From Candidatus Bipolaricaulis sibiricus (GTDB lineage Bacteria; Bipolaricaulota; Bipolaricaulia; Bipolaricaulales; Bipolaricaulaceae): a stretch of 64,000 nt of DNA. The position numbers were made by a program, and so were the translations under genes. The stretch spans positions 1,170,153-1,234,152 of the forward strand of contig CP034928.1 in assembly GCA_004102645.1 (NCBI GenBank), written 5' to 3'. The notes beneath the pieces were generated by a model. The model did no database searches and was not told where the DNA came from. It saw nothing but the letters and a program-made list of their open reading frames with translations. This document shows, piece after piece, positions 8,370-16,973 of the stretch (position 1 is the first letter of the stretch; each line of letters begins with the position of its first letter).

Positions 8370-9144
8370 CCCTCGCCCCCACGAACTTCCACCGGCACAG
8401 GACCCGTTCCAGCAGCTCGAGAACGACGTAGAACAGGAGGCCGAGGAGGGCCAACCCAACCACCCCAGCGAGCGAGATGTCCCCCCGGAACGTGTAGTAC
8501 TCGATGAACCGCCCCAGTCCCGCCCCAGGACCGAGGAGGACCCCCAGCTTCGTCTCCGCGATGTAGAGCATGGTGATGCCCAGGCCTACCGATACGCGGG
8601 CTGCCGTGAGGACACTCGGAAGGGTCGCCGGGAGGACGACGTGGCGGTAGATCTGCATTCGGGTCGCCCCCGCCGACCGGACGGCGGTGATGTGAGAGGG
8701 CACGATGTACTTCGCTGCACCCTGGGCGGCAACGACAACTTGGAAGAACAACGCCATCACCACGACCACCAGCCGGACCACCTCGCCCAACCCGAACGCG
8801 AGGTAGAGGAACAGGAGCAGCGCCACGGGCGGCATCGGGTAGAGGAGGTAGATGAGGGGTGACAGATACCGATCGAGTCTGGGTTCGAACCCCACCGCCA
8901 GACCGAGGGGGAGGCCAAGGGCAAACGCCACGATCAGCGCAATCAGGAACCGCAACGCCGAGGTCCCGAACGCACTGGCGAGCGTGCCGAGGTTGTCCGC
9001 CGCCGCGGTGAACGTGACCCACGGTGTGGGCAGGATCTCCCTCCCCCGAACCGTCTCCAGCAGCCACGACACGCCCGCCCACACCAGGACCACGACGGCC
9101 ATCGCCAGTAGGTAGTAGAGCGCCAGTCGCAGTGTCCGCGTCAT
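8359..9144 (-). CDS. ABC transporter permease, SsuC/TauC/ThiX type
   Basis: A 261-residue inner-membrane protein with about six hydrophobic segments, starting with YYLLAMAVVVLVWAGVSWLL. The cytoplasmic EAA-type loop is seen as AAKYIVPSHITAVRSAGATRMQ and HVVLPATLPSVLTAARVSVG, typical of the nitrate/sulfonate/taurine/pyrimidine-precursor permease family. Its start overlaps the ATPase stop (ATGA) and its end overlaps nadK, so it should be translationally coupled on both sides. The substrate cannot be read from the permease. Confidence 0.92.
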   Translation of the reverse strand: MTRTLRLALYYLLAMAVVVLVWAGVSWLLETVRGREILPTPWVTFTAAADNLGTLASAFGTSALRFLIALIVAFALGLPLGLAVGFEPRLDRYLSPLIYLLYPMPPVALLLFLYLAFGLGEVVRLVVVVMALFFQVVVAAQGAAKYIVPSHITAVRSAGATRMQIYRHVVLPATLPSVLTAARVSVGLGITMLYIAETKLGVLLGPGAGLGRFIEYYTFRGDISLAGVVGLALLGLLFYVVLELLERVLCRWKFVGARGGG

Positions 9145-9875
9145 GTGTCGTTCGCCCCCAGCACCTGCCGCAGGTGGGCCACCTGGGCCACGAACTCCGG
9201 CGTCCCACGGTATCCCGGTTCGCCCATCCCTGGGTTCTCGACGACCTCGAGCACCCGCGCCGGGCGCTTGGACAGCACGAGGATCCTCTTCCCGAGGAAC
9301 ACCGCTTCCTCCATGTCATGGGTCACGAGGACCCCGGTGAACCCCATCTCCCACCACAGGCCGAGGATGAGGTTCTGGATGTGCTCCCGGGTGATCGAGT
9401 CGAGGTTGGCAGTGGGCTCGTCCATCAGCATCACCCGTGGCTGGAGGGCCAGCGCGCGAGCGATCCCCACCCTCCGCTTCATCCCCTCCGACAGCTCGCT
9501 CGGGAACCGCCTCTCGAACCCGGCCAACCCGAGGTCAGCGAGCACCTTGGCCGCTGTCTCTTTCCGCCCCTGGATCCGCAAGGACAGCTCGGCATTGGCA
9601 CGTACGGTCTTCCACGGGAGGAGTCCCGCGTCCTGAAGGATGAGCGCCACGTCACGGCGTACCCCCCGCACTTCCTCCCCGTGAATCCGAATCTGACCCG
9701 CAGTCGGGGCCAATAGCCCATCGAGGGCGAACAGGAGGGTCGTCTTCCCGCAGCCCGAGGGTCCCACCACGGACACGAGCTCGTAGCTGTCCACGGCCAT
9801 CGAGAGCCCGGCGACCGCAGGGACGGCGGCACCCCCGCGGCCGTAGATGAGGGTCAGTCCATCGACCTCGATCAT
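9141..9875 (-). CDS. ABC transporter ATP-binding protein, SsuB/TauB/ThiZ type
   Basis: A 244-residue ATPase. Walker A is GPSGCGKTT at 38-46. Then come the Q-loop (LQDAGLLPW), a variant signature LSEGMKRRVGIARAL, Walker B VMLMDEPT and the H-loop VLVTHDMEEA. The start was set at the ATG inside an ATGA overlap with the upstream binding-protein gene, which agrees with the family's usual first residues (MIEVDGLTL). The signature has EGM in place of the usual GGQ-type run, a common variation in this subfamily. It energises the importer formed with its two neighbours. Confidence 0.94.
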   Translation of the reverse strand: MIEVDGLTLIYGRGGAAVPAVAGLSMAVDSYELVSVVGPSGCGKTTLLFALDGLLAPTAGQIRIHGEEVRGVRRDVALILQDAGLLPWKTVRANAELSLRIQGRKETAAKVLADLGLAGFERRFPSELSEGMKRRVGIARALALQPRVMLMDEPTANLDSITREHIQNLILGLWWEMGFTGVLVTHDMEEAVFLGKRILVLSKRPARVLEVVENPGMGEPGYRGTPEFVAQVAHLRQVLGANDT

Positions 9876-10894
9876 CCCGGAGGGGGAACGACGGCCGCCT
9901 CGTAGGGCAGCGGAGAGCGGAGGTACCGCTTGCCGACAGCCCACGTCATGACCCGCTCGTACACGTCCGGATCCAGCGTGCCAGGTTCGGGGAAGGTCGG
10001 GATCACGATCGCCGCGATCCCCTTCTCGATCTCAGCCCGCGCCTGCGGATCCGCCGTCTGGTGGGGCCCGCCACCGGGGAAGAACAGGTCCACGGCCACC
10101 GGAAGGGCGGTCTCCACGATCGCGTCGCGGTCCTCGCTGTTCAGGCGCTCCACGGCGCGACGCAGCGCCCGGAAGAACGCGGCCAAGACCTCGGGTTGGG
10201 ACTCGACCAGTGGACGCCGGGCCACGAGCACCTCGGGGGGGAAGCTCTCCCCTGGTACCCACCGCAAGACCTCAAGCACTGGCTTTCCGGGATAGCTGTA
10301 GGTCAAGATGTAGTCCACGTACGGCCGGGGCAACGCCCCGACCGCTACCATCCCGAACAGCGTCCACGACGAGTTCACGAGGAGATCGTCCTGCCCGATG
10401 TACAGATCTGCCGGGACAGCCACGCCCTCGCTGCGGAACGCCTCGTCGACAACGTACTCGAGGTCCGACTGACGGGGGAGAGCGATCGTCACGCGCCCCC
10501 CGCTCTTGATGCGCAGAAGCAGCTCGTCCCAGGTGGAGATCCGGGAGAACGCGGGAGGAGAGATGAGCGCAAGATGGTCGTCCGTCCCGTTGGGGGCGTA
10601 CGCCGTGCCCACGATCACCGCCTGCCGGGGCACGCTGGCCACGAGGAGGAGCGCTCCCGTGAGATCGGTCAGCATCACGTCGACTTGGCCGGCCTGGAAC
10701 GCGAGCAACCGATCGCGCTGACTGGGGAGGGGAATGAGCTCGATCTCGATCCCCTCCTCGCGGAACAGGTCCCACGCAGAGGCCATGACGACCGGCACTG
10801 CGCCCAGCGCCGGCGGAAGGGACACGCGCAGCGGAGCCCCGCCCGACACAAAGGAAACTGCGGCTACAACCGCAAGTACGGTCAGAGTTCGCAT
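9872..10894 (-). CDS. ABC substrate-binding protein, NMT1/THI5-SsuA-like
   Basis: A 340-residue exported protein. Signal peptide residues 1-20 (LTVLAVVAAVSFVSGGA) lead into a periplasmic-binding fold. SLPPALGAVPVVMASAWDLFREEGIEIEL is the typical first strand-helix-strand of NMT1/SsuA proteins. QAGQVDVMLTDLTGALLL follows, where a binding protein senses its ligand. Family ligands include sulfonates, nitrate and thiamine or riboflavin precursors; I cannot choose. No ribosome binding site precedes the ATG; instead a TACAAT -10 box lies 8 nt upstream, suggesting a leaderless transcript. It heads the operon with ATPase, permease and NAD kinase. Confidence 0.88.
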   Translation of the reverse strand: MRTLTVLAVVAAVSFVSGGAPLRVSLPPALGAVPVVMASAWDLFREEGIEIELIPLPSQRDRLLAFQAGQVDVMLTDLTGALLLVASVPRQAVIVGTAYAPNGTDDHLALISPPAFSRISTWDELLLRIKSGGRVTIALPRQSDLEYVVDEAFRSEGVAVPADLYIGQDDLLVNSSWTLFGMVAVGALPRPYVDYILTYSYPGKPVLEVLRWVPGESFPPEVLVARRPLVESQPEVLAAFFRALRRAVERLNSEDRDAIVETALPVAVDLFFPGGGPHQTADPQARAEIEKGIAAIVIPTFPEPGTLDPDVYERVMTWAVGKRYLRSPLPYEAAVVPPPG

Positions 10895-10902
10895 AGCGTC
10901 GC

Positions 10903-10932
10903 ATTGTACCGCACGCCGCTCCGCGGCGGCAA
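10903..10932 (-). promoter_or_regulatory. Promoter of the ABC transporter-nadK operon, probably leaderless
   Basis: TTGCCG and TACAAT are separated by 18 bp on the minus strand, and TACAAT ends 8 nt before the ATG. Transcription would start at or within a base or two of the start codon, and no Shine-Dalgarno sequence is present. It overlaps the end of the deacetylase-like gene. Confidence 0.5.
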
Positions 10933-10933
10933 T

Positions 10934-11773
10934 CTAGCCGGTGGCCGCGCCACCCTCCTGTAGGCCCTGAACGAGCGCGTCGGCAGCGGGGCCCATGATC
11001 TCCGGAACGTACCCCCCTTCGAGTACGCAGAACACGGGAAGCTTCGTGTCCCCGAGCACGTACCCGATGTCGTAGAACGCCTCGACATCCAGCCCGAGGG
11101 ACGCCAGTGGGTCCTCCTTGTACGTGTCGAACCCCGCCGAGATCGCGAGTTCGGCGTACCCCTGACCAGCCTCGCGCAGCGCCCGCTCGAGGGTCTCCAC
11201 GTAGAGGGTCTTCCCGCACCGCGGCGGCAGGGGGTAGTTCAGGCAGTTGCCCCGTGACACGTGCCCGGTGCCCGGGTAGTTGTAGATGCGGTGGAGTGAC
11301 ACGTAGGTCACGTTCGGATCGCCGTAGAAAATGGACTCGGTTCCATTGCCGTGGTGGCCGTCGATGTCGACGATCAGGGTGCGCACCCCCGCCGCGCGCA
11401 CCGCGACAGCAATGTTGTTGTAGTAGCAGAACCCACCGAGGTAGGACGCCCCAGCGTGATGGCCGGGAGGACGGAGGATCGAGAATCCACGGCGCCGCTG
11501 GGCAAGGATCGCGCCACCCGCAGCCAGGCGTGCGTAGCGGTCGATACCCGGGTACGCCGGGCAATCGGGGTCGTGAAACGCGCCCGTCCCCACCCGTCGG
11601 ATGTGCTCAGGGGTGTGCACAGCCAGAAGCGCCTCGTCAGACGCAGGCGCGGGCTCCACGAACGGGTACCCAAGCCGTGCGAGGTAGTGCTGGAGCATCC
11701 GCACCCGAGCCGGACCCTCGGGATGTCCGATCGCGTGGTACTCCAGGCACTGCTCGCTGAAAATGATGTCCAT
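10934..11773 (-). CDS. Histone deacetylase-family (AcuC/HDAC-like) hydrolase
   Basis: A 279-residue zinc hydrolase of the arginase/deacetylase fold. The catalytic His pair is in RPPGHHAG (105-106). Zinc ligands are in DIDGHHGNGT (Asp138, His140) and in the later SAGFDTYKEDPLASLG. The closing EGGY supplies the conserved tyrosine region. Family members deacetylate acetyl-lysine proteins, acetylpolyamines or other small amides; the bacterial substrate is not predictable here. The protein is shorter than AcuC (about 380 residues), with a compact N-terminus. The ATG lies inside CCATGG and is shared head-to-head with the maf start on the other strand, so neither gene has room for a normal leader. 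Confidence 0.93.
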   Translation of the reverse strand: MDIIFSEQCLEYHAIGHPEGPARVRMLQHYLARLGYPFVEPAPASDEALLAVHTPEHIRRVGTGAFHDPDCPAYPGIDRYARLAAGGAILAQRRRGFSILRPPGHHAGASYLGGFCYYNNIAVAVRAAGVRTLIVDIDGHHGNGTESIFYGDPNVTYVSLHRIYNYPGTGHVSRGNCLNYPLPPRCGKTLYVETLERALREAGQGYAELAISAGFDTYKEDPLASLGLDVEAFYDIGYVLGDTKLPVFCVLEGGYVPEIMGPAADALVQGLQEGGAATG

Positions 11774-12371
11774 GGCCCCGGATTATGGACAGGCGGTCTC
11801 CCCGCGACAACGGCTGATCCTGGCGTCGAGCTCGCCCCGGCGGATCGAGCTCCTGCAGCTTCTCGCCCCGCAGTTCAAGGTCGTGACCCCGGACGTGGAC
11901 GAGGGCACGGTCGCCGTTCCCGAAGACCTCGTCTACGTCGCACGTCGGAAGGCTCACCAGGTACGTGTGGACGAGCCATCGGGCATCGTGATCGCCGCCG
12001 ACACCGGCGTGTTCCGCGACGGTCGGGCGTTCGGAAAGCCGCGCGACGTGGCGGAGGCGTCGGACATCCTGCGCCAACTCAGTGGGGGATGGCACTCCGT
12101 GTTCACCGGACTTGTGGTGGGAGCCTCGACGGGGTGGCGCGAGGCCCTTGTCGAGACGCGCGTCCTGTTCAAGCGTCTCTCCGAAGCAGAGATCCAGCGA
12201 TACCTGGCGTGGGAAGACGTTCTCGACAAGGCAGGTGCCTACGCAATCCAAGGACGGGCGGCCCCCTTCGTGACGCGGATCGAGGGCGAGTACTTCAACG
12301 TGATGGGACTCCCGCTCGCCACCCTCTACTCGTTGCTCCTCGACCTGGGGTGGGACGTCCCCCTCCCCTGA
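11772..12371 (+). CDS. maf: Maf-family nucleotide pyrophosphatase
   Basis: A 199-residue protein of the Maf/YhdE/YceF family, which hydrolyses nucleoside triphosphates (canonical and modified) to monophosphates. The signature LILASSSPRRIELL begins at about residue 18, followed by TPDVDEGT, the catalytic Asp in IVIAADTGV, and the terminal block YAIQGRAAPFV. The ATG in CCATGG gives a 17-residue lead-in longer than usual. ATGs at 11763 and 11766 are also in frame but would overlap the divergent gene further. It ends one base before the radical SAM gene (TGAG-ATG), so the two are probably co-translated. Confidence 0.92.
   Translation: MAPDYGQAVSPRQRLILASSSPRRIELLQLLAPQFKVVTPDVDEGTVAVPEDLVYVARRKAHQVRVDEPSGIVIAADTGVFRDGRAFGKPRDVAEASDILRQLSGGWHSVFTGLVVGASTGWREALVETRVLFKRLSEAEIQRYLAWEDVLDKAGAYAIQGRAAPFVTRIEGEYFNVMGLPLATLYSLLLDLGWDVPLP
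11782..11810 (-). promoter_or_regulatory. Promoter of deacetylase-like gene, probably leaderless
   Basis: TTGTCG and CATAAT are spaced by 17 bp on the minus strand, and the -10 box ends 8 nt before the ATG. No Shine-Dalgarno sequence fits in the gap. The promoter lies inside the 5' part of the maf coding sequence. Confidence 0.6.
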
Positions 12372-12372
12372 G

Positions 12373-13275
12373 ATGGTGCTTCCGCGCTACCTCAACCTCA
12401 CCGCAGCGGAGCTCAGCAAGCGGGCCACACAGCTTCGGGCACTGGCCTCGCCCTGCCGCCTCTGTCCTCGGGCCTGCGGGGTGGAGCGGGACCGAGGTGA
12501 ACGAGGGTTCTGCGGGGCCCCCCTCGTCCCGTGGGTGGCTAGCTTCGGGCCCCACTTCGGGGAGGAGGAAGTCCTGGTCGGCAAGGGAGGCTCGGGGACG
12601 ATCTTCTTCTCCGGGTGCGTGCTGCGGTGCGTGTACTGCCAGAACGCCACGATCTCCCAGCTCGGGGAGGGAACCGCGATCACTGTCCACCAGCTGGCGC
12701 GCATCATGCTCCACCTGCAAGCGAGTGGCTGCGAGAACATCAACCTCGTGACCCCGACCCACCAGGCACCTCCCATCGTCGCCGCGGTCGAGATGGCCCG
12801 GGACAACGGACTCCGTCTTCCCCTGGTGTGGAACTGCGGCGGGTACGAATCGGTCGATGCTCTGCGTCTTCTGGAGGGCATCGTGGACATCTACATGCCC
12901 GACTTCAAGTACGGAGACAACGCTTTCGGTGCTGCTCTGTCGGCCGTGCCGGACTACGTGGACCGCGCACAGGAGGCCCTGCGCGAGATGCACCGCCAGG
13001 TTGGAGACCTCGTCGTTGATGGTGGAATCGCCGTGCGCGGCCTCCTCGTCCGCCACCTCGTCCTTCCCGATGGGCTCGCGGGTTCGGAGGCCGTGCTGTC
13101 ATTCATCGCCCGCGAGATCTCGCCGAACACGTTCGTCAACGTGATGGCCCAGTACCGACCTGCGCACCGGGCCCGCGAACACCCCCTGCTACGCCGCCCG
13201 CTGTCTGGCGCCGAGCACGCGCAGGTCCTCGCCCTCGCCCACCGAATGGGTCTACGCCGCGCAGGCGCGCACTGA
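12373..13275 (+). CDS. Radical SAM protein, pyruvate formate-lyase activase-like (COG1313 type)
   Basis: A 300-residue protein with the radical SAM cluster motif CVLRCVYCQN (Cys82, Cys86, Cys89) binding a [4Fe-4S] cluster and S-adenosylmethionine. An N-terminal cysteine cluster, CRLCPRACGVERDRGERGFC (28-47), is typical of the PflA-like COG1313 group and may bind a further cluster or structural metal. GGYESVD and PDFKYGD are conserved partial-barrel motifs. Targets of this group are unknown, and no glycyl-radical enzyme is next to it. Oxygen-sensitive chemistry fits an anaerobe. It follows maf after a 1-nt gap. Confidence 0.9.
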   Translation: MVLPRYLNLTAAELSKRATQLRALASPCRLCPRACGVERDRGERGFCGAPLVPWVASFGPHFGEEEVLVGKGGSGTIFFSGCVLRCVYCQNATISQLGEGTAITVHQLARIMLHLQASGCENINLVTPTHQAPPIVAAVEMARDNGLRLPLVWNCGGYESVDALRLLEGIVDIYMPDFKYGDNAFGAALSAVPDYVDRAQEALREMHRQVGDLVVDGGIAVRGLLVRHLVLPDGLAGSEAVLSFIAREISPNTFVNVMAQYRPAHRAREHPLLRRPLSGAEHAQVLALAHRMGLRRAGAH

Positions 13276-13608
13276 CTTCAACCCGATCGTCGCGTCGCAC
13301 CGCCGATGACGCCGAGACCGCAGAGACAGCCTGCAGAGGCTACCACAAGGGACACCACGGGCACGAAGCGCGAAGGGGATAACAGAACAACGCTCGTCAG
13401 TCAGAACACCACGATCCGGTGGCGTCTTCATGCCGTCGGTGGTGCTGCGACTCCGGGGTCCCCGTGCGCCCGCCGCGGGTCCGGCGATGGGTGCAGGTTG
13501 GTGGTGAGTTCGCGGCTTCGTGGTTACGTGGCTCGCGCCGTGCCTGGGTTGAACTCCAGTGCAGTTTGGGCAATGATCGCGGGGAGATCACCCACCAAGG
13601 AGGGGTTC
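13276..13608 (+). other. Intergenic region with half repeat and serC promoter
   Basis: It holds a 28-bp element at 13299-13326 (starts ACCGCCGATGACGCCGAG) matching one arm of the inverted repeat at 7452-7557, then GC-rich sequence with no convincing gene. A promoter lies at 13549-13577 and AAGGAGG just before the next gene. I looked for a serine-responsive T-box but saw neither its antiterminator core nor a terminator. Confidence 0.5.
13549..13577 (+). promoter_or_regulatory. Promoter of serC-serA-DUF1015 operon
   Basis: TTGAAC and AATGAT are separated by 17 bp, predicting initiation near 13584 and a leader of about 25 nt that contains AAGGAGG at 13597. Matches are 4 of 6 in each box, so this is plausible rather than certain. 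Confidence 0.45.
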
Positions 13609-14685
13609 ATGCGTAACGCCCACAGCAAGTTGTTCACCCCTGGACCGACCGAGGTCCGCCCGGAGGTCCTGCAGGCCATGGCCGTCCCCCAGATCTACCA
13701 TCGCTCCCCCGAGTTCCGCGAGCTGTACGCGGAGATCCAACCCAAGCTCCAGAAGCTTCTCTACACCCAGCAGCCGGTGTTGTTATTTGCTGCCTCATCG
13801 ACCGGAGTGATGGAGGCTGCTGTTCAAAATTGCGTGGGGAAAAGGTGCCTCAACCTCGTGAACGGGGCGTTCAGCAAGCGCTGGCACGAGATCACCGCTG
13901 CGTGCGGGATCCCCTGTGAGACGCTCGAGGTGCCGTGGAACGTCGCGATCAAGCCGGAGATGGTGGAAGAGAAGCTCCGCAGCGGCGACTACGATGCGGT
14001 GACCCTCGTCCACAACGAGACTTCCACCGGCCTGTTGAACCCGCTGCGGGAGATCGCGGCGGTGGTCCGAAAGTTCCCCGACGTGCTGCTCCTCGTGGAC
14101 TCGGTGTCGGGAATGGGGGGGGTGAAGATCGAGTTCGACGCCCTCGGCATCGATGTCCTGTTGGCTGGAGTGCAGAAGGCCCTCGCTCTGCCCGCTGGCC
14201 TTGCTGTGTGCGCGGTATCCGAGCGCGCCCTGAAGCGAGCACAACAGGTGAAGTCCCGCACCTACTACTTCAGTTTCCCAGTCATGATGAAGTCCCATGC
14301 GAAGAACGAGACCCCGGCGACACCGGCTATCCCTCACCTGTTCGCGCTCAACGTGCAGCTCGACGCGATCCTCGCCGAGGGCCTTGATCGCCGATTCGCC
14401 CGCCATGACGAGATGGCCGCCGTCACCCAGTCGTGGGCCCAGCGCCACTTCGCGATGTACCCGGAGAAGGGATACTGGTCGAAGACCGTGTCGTGCATCT
14501 CCAACACCCGCGAGATCTCGGTGGAGGATCTGAACAAGACTCTCGTGCGCGACCACGGACTCCGGATCTCGAACGGTTATGGCGATCTGAAGGGGAAGAC
14601 GTTCCGCATTGGCCACATGGGGGACCACACCGTGGCCGATGTGCGCGGGTTGCTGGCAACGATCGACGCAGTGCTCGGACTCTAG
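13609..14685 (+). CDS. Class V aminotransferase, probable phosphoserine aminotransferase
   Basis: A 358-residue PLP enzyme of the serine-pyruvate/alanine-glyoxylate/phosphoserine aminotransferase group. LFTPGPTEVRPEVL at the N-terminus is the group's hallmark. VDSVSGMGG carries the pyridine-ring Asp164, and VQKALALPAG carries the Schiff-base lysine, Lys190. The ATG is fixed by AAGGAGG 5 nt upstream. Directly followed by a 3-phosphoglycerate dehydrogenase, it most likely makes phosphoserine from 3-phosphohydroxypyruvate and glutamate. A serine-glyoxylate role is the main alternative. Confidence 0.9.
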   Translation: MRNAHSKLFTPGPTEVRPEVLQAMAVPQIYHRSPEFRELYAEIQPKLQKLLYTQQPVLLFAASSTGVMEAAVQNCVGKRCLNLVNGAFSKRWHEITAACGIPCETLEVPWNVAIKPEMVEEKLRSGDYDAVTLVHNETSTGLLNPLREIAAVVRKFPDVLLLVDSVSGMGGVKIEFDALGIDVLLAGVQKALALPAGLAVCAVSERALKRAQQVKSRTYYFSFPVMMKSHAKNETPATPAIPHLFALNVQLDAILAEGLDRRFARHDEMAAVTQSWAQRHFAMYPEKGYWSKTVSCISNTREISVEDLNKTLVRDHGLRISNGYGDLKGKTFRIGHMGDHTVADVRGLLATIDAVLGL

Positions 14686-14704
14686 CTGACACCAGGAGGG
14701 TAAG

Positions 14705-15613
14705 ATGCGTGTCCTGATCTGCGATCCAGTCGAGGAGAAGGCCCTCGCCCGGCTCCGCGCAGCGGGGGTGGAGGTCGTGGTCCGCACAGGGATGAGTCCC
14801 GAGGACCTCGCAGCGAAACTCGCCCGAGGGTACGAGGCGATCGTCGTCCGCTCGGCGACGAAGGTGCGAAAGCCTGCGCTCGATGCTGCACGGGGCCTGA
14901 AGCTCATTGTCCGCGCCGGGGTCGGGTTGGACAACGTCGACGCTGACCACGCCAGGGCGAAGGGGATCCAGGTCCTCAATACACCGCGGGCAAGCTCGGA
15001 TGCCGTGGCAGAGCTTGCACTGGCCCACATGTTCGCCCTTGCCCGCTCCCTGACTCAGGCAACGCAATCGGTGCGCGACGGCAAGTGGGAGAAGAAGGCG
15101 TTCGTGGGGATCGAGCTCCAAGGGAAGACGCTCGGAGTGGTGGGGATTGGGCGGATCGGCCAGGCCCTCGCCCGGCGAGCCGTAGCCCTGGGGATGCGGG
15201 TCATCGCCTGCGACCCGTTTGTCACGACGTCGCCGATCCCCGAGGTGAAGCTGGTGTCGTTGGAGGATCTCCTGCGGGATAGCCACTTCGTCTCGCTCCA
15301 CATACCCCCCGACCCTGCGGGCCCCGTGATCGGACCGAAGCAGTTCGCCCAGATGAGACAAGGAGCCTACCTCGTCAACTGCGCGCGGGGCGAGGTTGTG
15401 GACGAAGAGGCACTTCTGGAGGCGCTGAACTCGGGCAAGCTCGCCGGCGCAGGGTTGGACGTGTTTGCCGTCGAACCCCCGAGCAACGTGGCCCTCCTCC
15501 GGCACCCCAAGGTCACCCTCACCCCCCACGTCGGCGCCCAGACGGTGGAGGCGCAACAGCGGATCGGCGACGAGGTCGTGGCGCTCCTCCTCGAATACGC
15601 GGGCAAGGGCTGA
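14705..15613 (+). CDS. serA: D-3-phosphoglycerate dehydrogenase, short form without ACT domain
   Basis: A 302-residue D-2-hydroxyacid dehydrogenase oxidising 3-phosphoglycerate with NAD, the first step of serine synthesis. [10 protein letters not shown] (70-79), the nucleotide-binding GIGRIG (147-152), the catalytic Arg in NCARGE (228), the Glu in AVEPP (257) and His275 in TPHVGAQT are present. The protein stops after the catalytic domain, so the C-terminal ACT domain that gives serine feedback in many SerA proteins is missing. An AGGAGG ribosome binding site lies about 8 nt before the ATG. It is 19 nt after serC and 2 nt before the DUF1015 gene. Confidence 0.93.
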   Translation: MRVLICDPVEEKALARLRAAGVEVVVRTGMSPEDLAAKLARGYEAIVVRSATKVRKPALDAARGLKLIVRAGVGLDNVDADHARAKGIQVLNTPRASSDAVAELALAHMFALARSLTQATQSVRDGKWEKKAFVGIELQGKTLGVVGIGRIGQALARRAVALGMRVIACDPFVTTSPIPEVKLVSLEDLLRDSHFVSLHIPPDPAGPVIGPKQFAQMRQGAYLVNCARGEVVDEEALLEALNSGKLAGAGLDVFAVEPPSNVALLRHPKVTLTPHVGAQTVEAQQRIGDEVVALLLEYAGKG

Positions 15614-15615
15614 CG

Positions 15616-16914
15616 ATGGCCGTCATCCACCCGTTCCGCGGCCTCCGCTACAACCCGGCCATCGTGGGTGACCTCTCCCGGGTGGTGACCCAACCCTACG
15701 ACCGGATTGGACCGAGCGAAGAGCGGGTCTACCTCGACCGGTCACCCTACAACTACGTTCGCTTGATCGGGACGAAGTCTCCACCGGCCGACGAGGGAGA
15801 CTACGCCCGGCGGGCGCAGCTTCTCCAGGCATGGATCCGCGACCGAGTCCTCGTGCACGACGAACGGCCGGGGGTCTACCTCTACCGCCAAGCGTTCACC
15901 CACAGCGGGCGGAGTTACGTCCGAACGGGGATCATCGCTCTCCTCGACCTCAGAAAGAGCGGGGCCAAGGCCCACGAGCACACCCTTCGAGGTCCGAAGG
16001 AAGACCGACTGAAGCTGTTCCGGGCCACCGAGGCCCACCTCGAGCACATCTTTCTCCTCTACCGCGACCCCCACCGCGCGGCCACCGCGGCGGCCGAGGA
16101 GGCCGTCGGCACGGGAAGCCCTGATCTCGTGACCACAGACGACTTCGGGAATACCCATGAGCTGTGGCTCATTGCGGACCCCCCCGCGGTACGGGCAGTT
16201 CAGGACGCCCTGCTCCCGCACGAGCTGTACATCGCCGACGGGCACCACCGGTTCGAGACCGCCCAGGCGTACATGCGGGAGTGCCTCGCCCGGGGCTGGA
16301 AGCCAGCGAGCCCGCAGAGCTTCACCGCGCTTCCGGTGACGCTGGTCAACGTTGCCGAGCCGGGATGCGTCATCCGTCCCACCCCTCGGGTCGTGCACAG
16401 CCTGCCCAGCTTTGACGCGCAAGCGTTCCTCGCTGCGGCTGACCGGGAGTTCGCAGTCGAGGCGGTGGACTCGCTCCGCGCGGCGAAGGCCGTTCTCGCG
16501 GCGGCGTTGGGCCAGCGGCACGTGGTGGTCCTGTACGCAGACGGCAAGTTCTGGTCGCTCACCCTCCGTGACGAGAACCGACTCGATCACCTGGTCCCCG
16601 GGCCGCACCCGTCTGCGTGGAAGCGGCTCGACGTGGCGGTCCTCCACAAGGCGATTCTCGAGCCGATCCTCGGGATCGACGACGAGGCCCTGGCCCGCCA
16701 ATCGTACGTGGACTACGCTCACACGGACGAGGAGGCCATCGCCCTCGTCGACGCGGGGAAGGGGCAGGCCGCGTTTCTGCTGAACCCCACTCGGGTCGAA
16801 GAGGTTCTGGCGATCGCCGACCTCGGGGTCTCGATGCCCCAGAAGTCGACCGATTTCTACCCCAAGCTCCTCTCCGGGCTCGTGGCGATGACGATGGACA
16901 TCGCCAAACCGTGA
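15616..16914 (+). CDS. DUF1015 family protein
   Basis: A 432-residue member of DUF1015, beginning with the characteristic FRGLRYNPAIVGDLSRVVTQPYD. Further conserved segments are YNYVRLIG, an invariant-looking IADGHHRFETA (about 208-218) with an Asp and His pair that looks catalytic, and ALVDAGKGQAAFLLNPT near the end. No signal peptide or membrane segment is present. Biochemistry for the family is unknown to me. The position 2 nt behind serA, in an operon that lacks a recognisable phosphoserine phosphatase, makes serine metabolism the natural inference; the phosphatase or kinase role itself is unproven. Confidence 0.9.
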   Translation: MAVIHPFRGLRYNPAIVGDLSRVVTQPYDRIGPSEERVYLDRSPYNYVRLIGTKSPPADEGDYARRAQLLQAWIRDRVLVHDERPGVYLYRQAFTHSGRSYVRTGIIALLDLRKSGAKAHEHTLRGPKEDRLKLFRATEAHLEHIFLLYRDPHRAATAAAEEAVGTGSPDLVTTDDFGNTHELWLIADPPAVRAVQDALLPHELYIADGHHRFETAQAYMRECLARGWKPASPQSFTALPVTLVNVAEPGCVIRPTPRVVHSLPSFDAQAFLAAADREFAVEAVDSLRAAKAVLAAALGQRHVVVLYADGKFWSLTLRDENRLDHLVPGPHPSAWKRLDVAVLHKAILEPILGIDDEALARQSYVDYAHTDEEAIALVDAGKGQAAFLLNPTRVEEVLAIADLGVSMPQKSTDFYPKLLSGLVAMTMDIAKP

Positions 16915-16973
16915 TCCGTGGACCGGTACGCCGTCACGGAACCCGGGCAACGGATCACGGACAACGGCCTAGA

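Noticed and set aside
8870-8900. GGGTTCGAACCCC resembling a tRNA T-arm
   Set aside because: No acceptor or anticodon stem around it, and it lies inside the ABC permease at GFEPRLDRY.
13380-13608. Possible serine T-box riboswitch before serC
   Set aside because: Neither the antiterminator GGTGGNACCGCG core nor a terminator is present.
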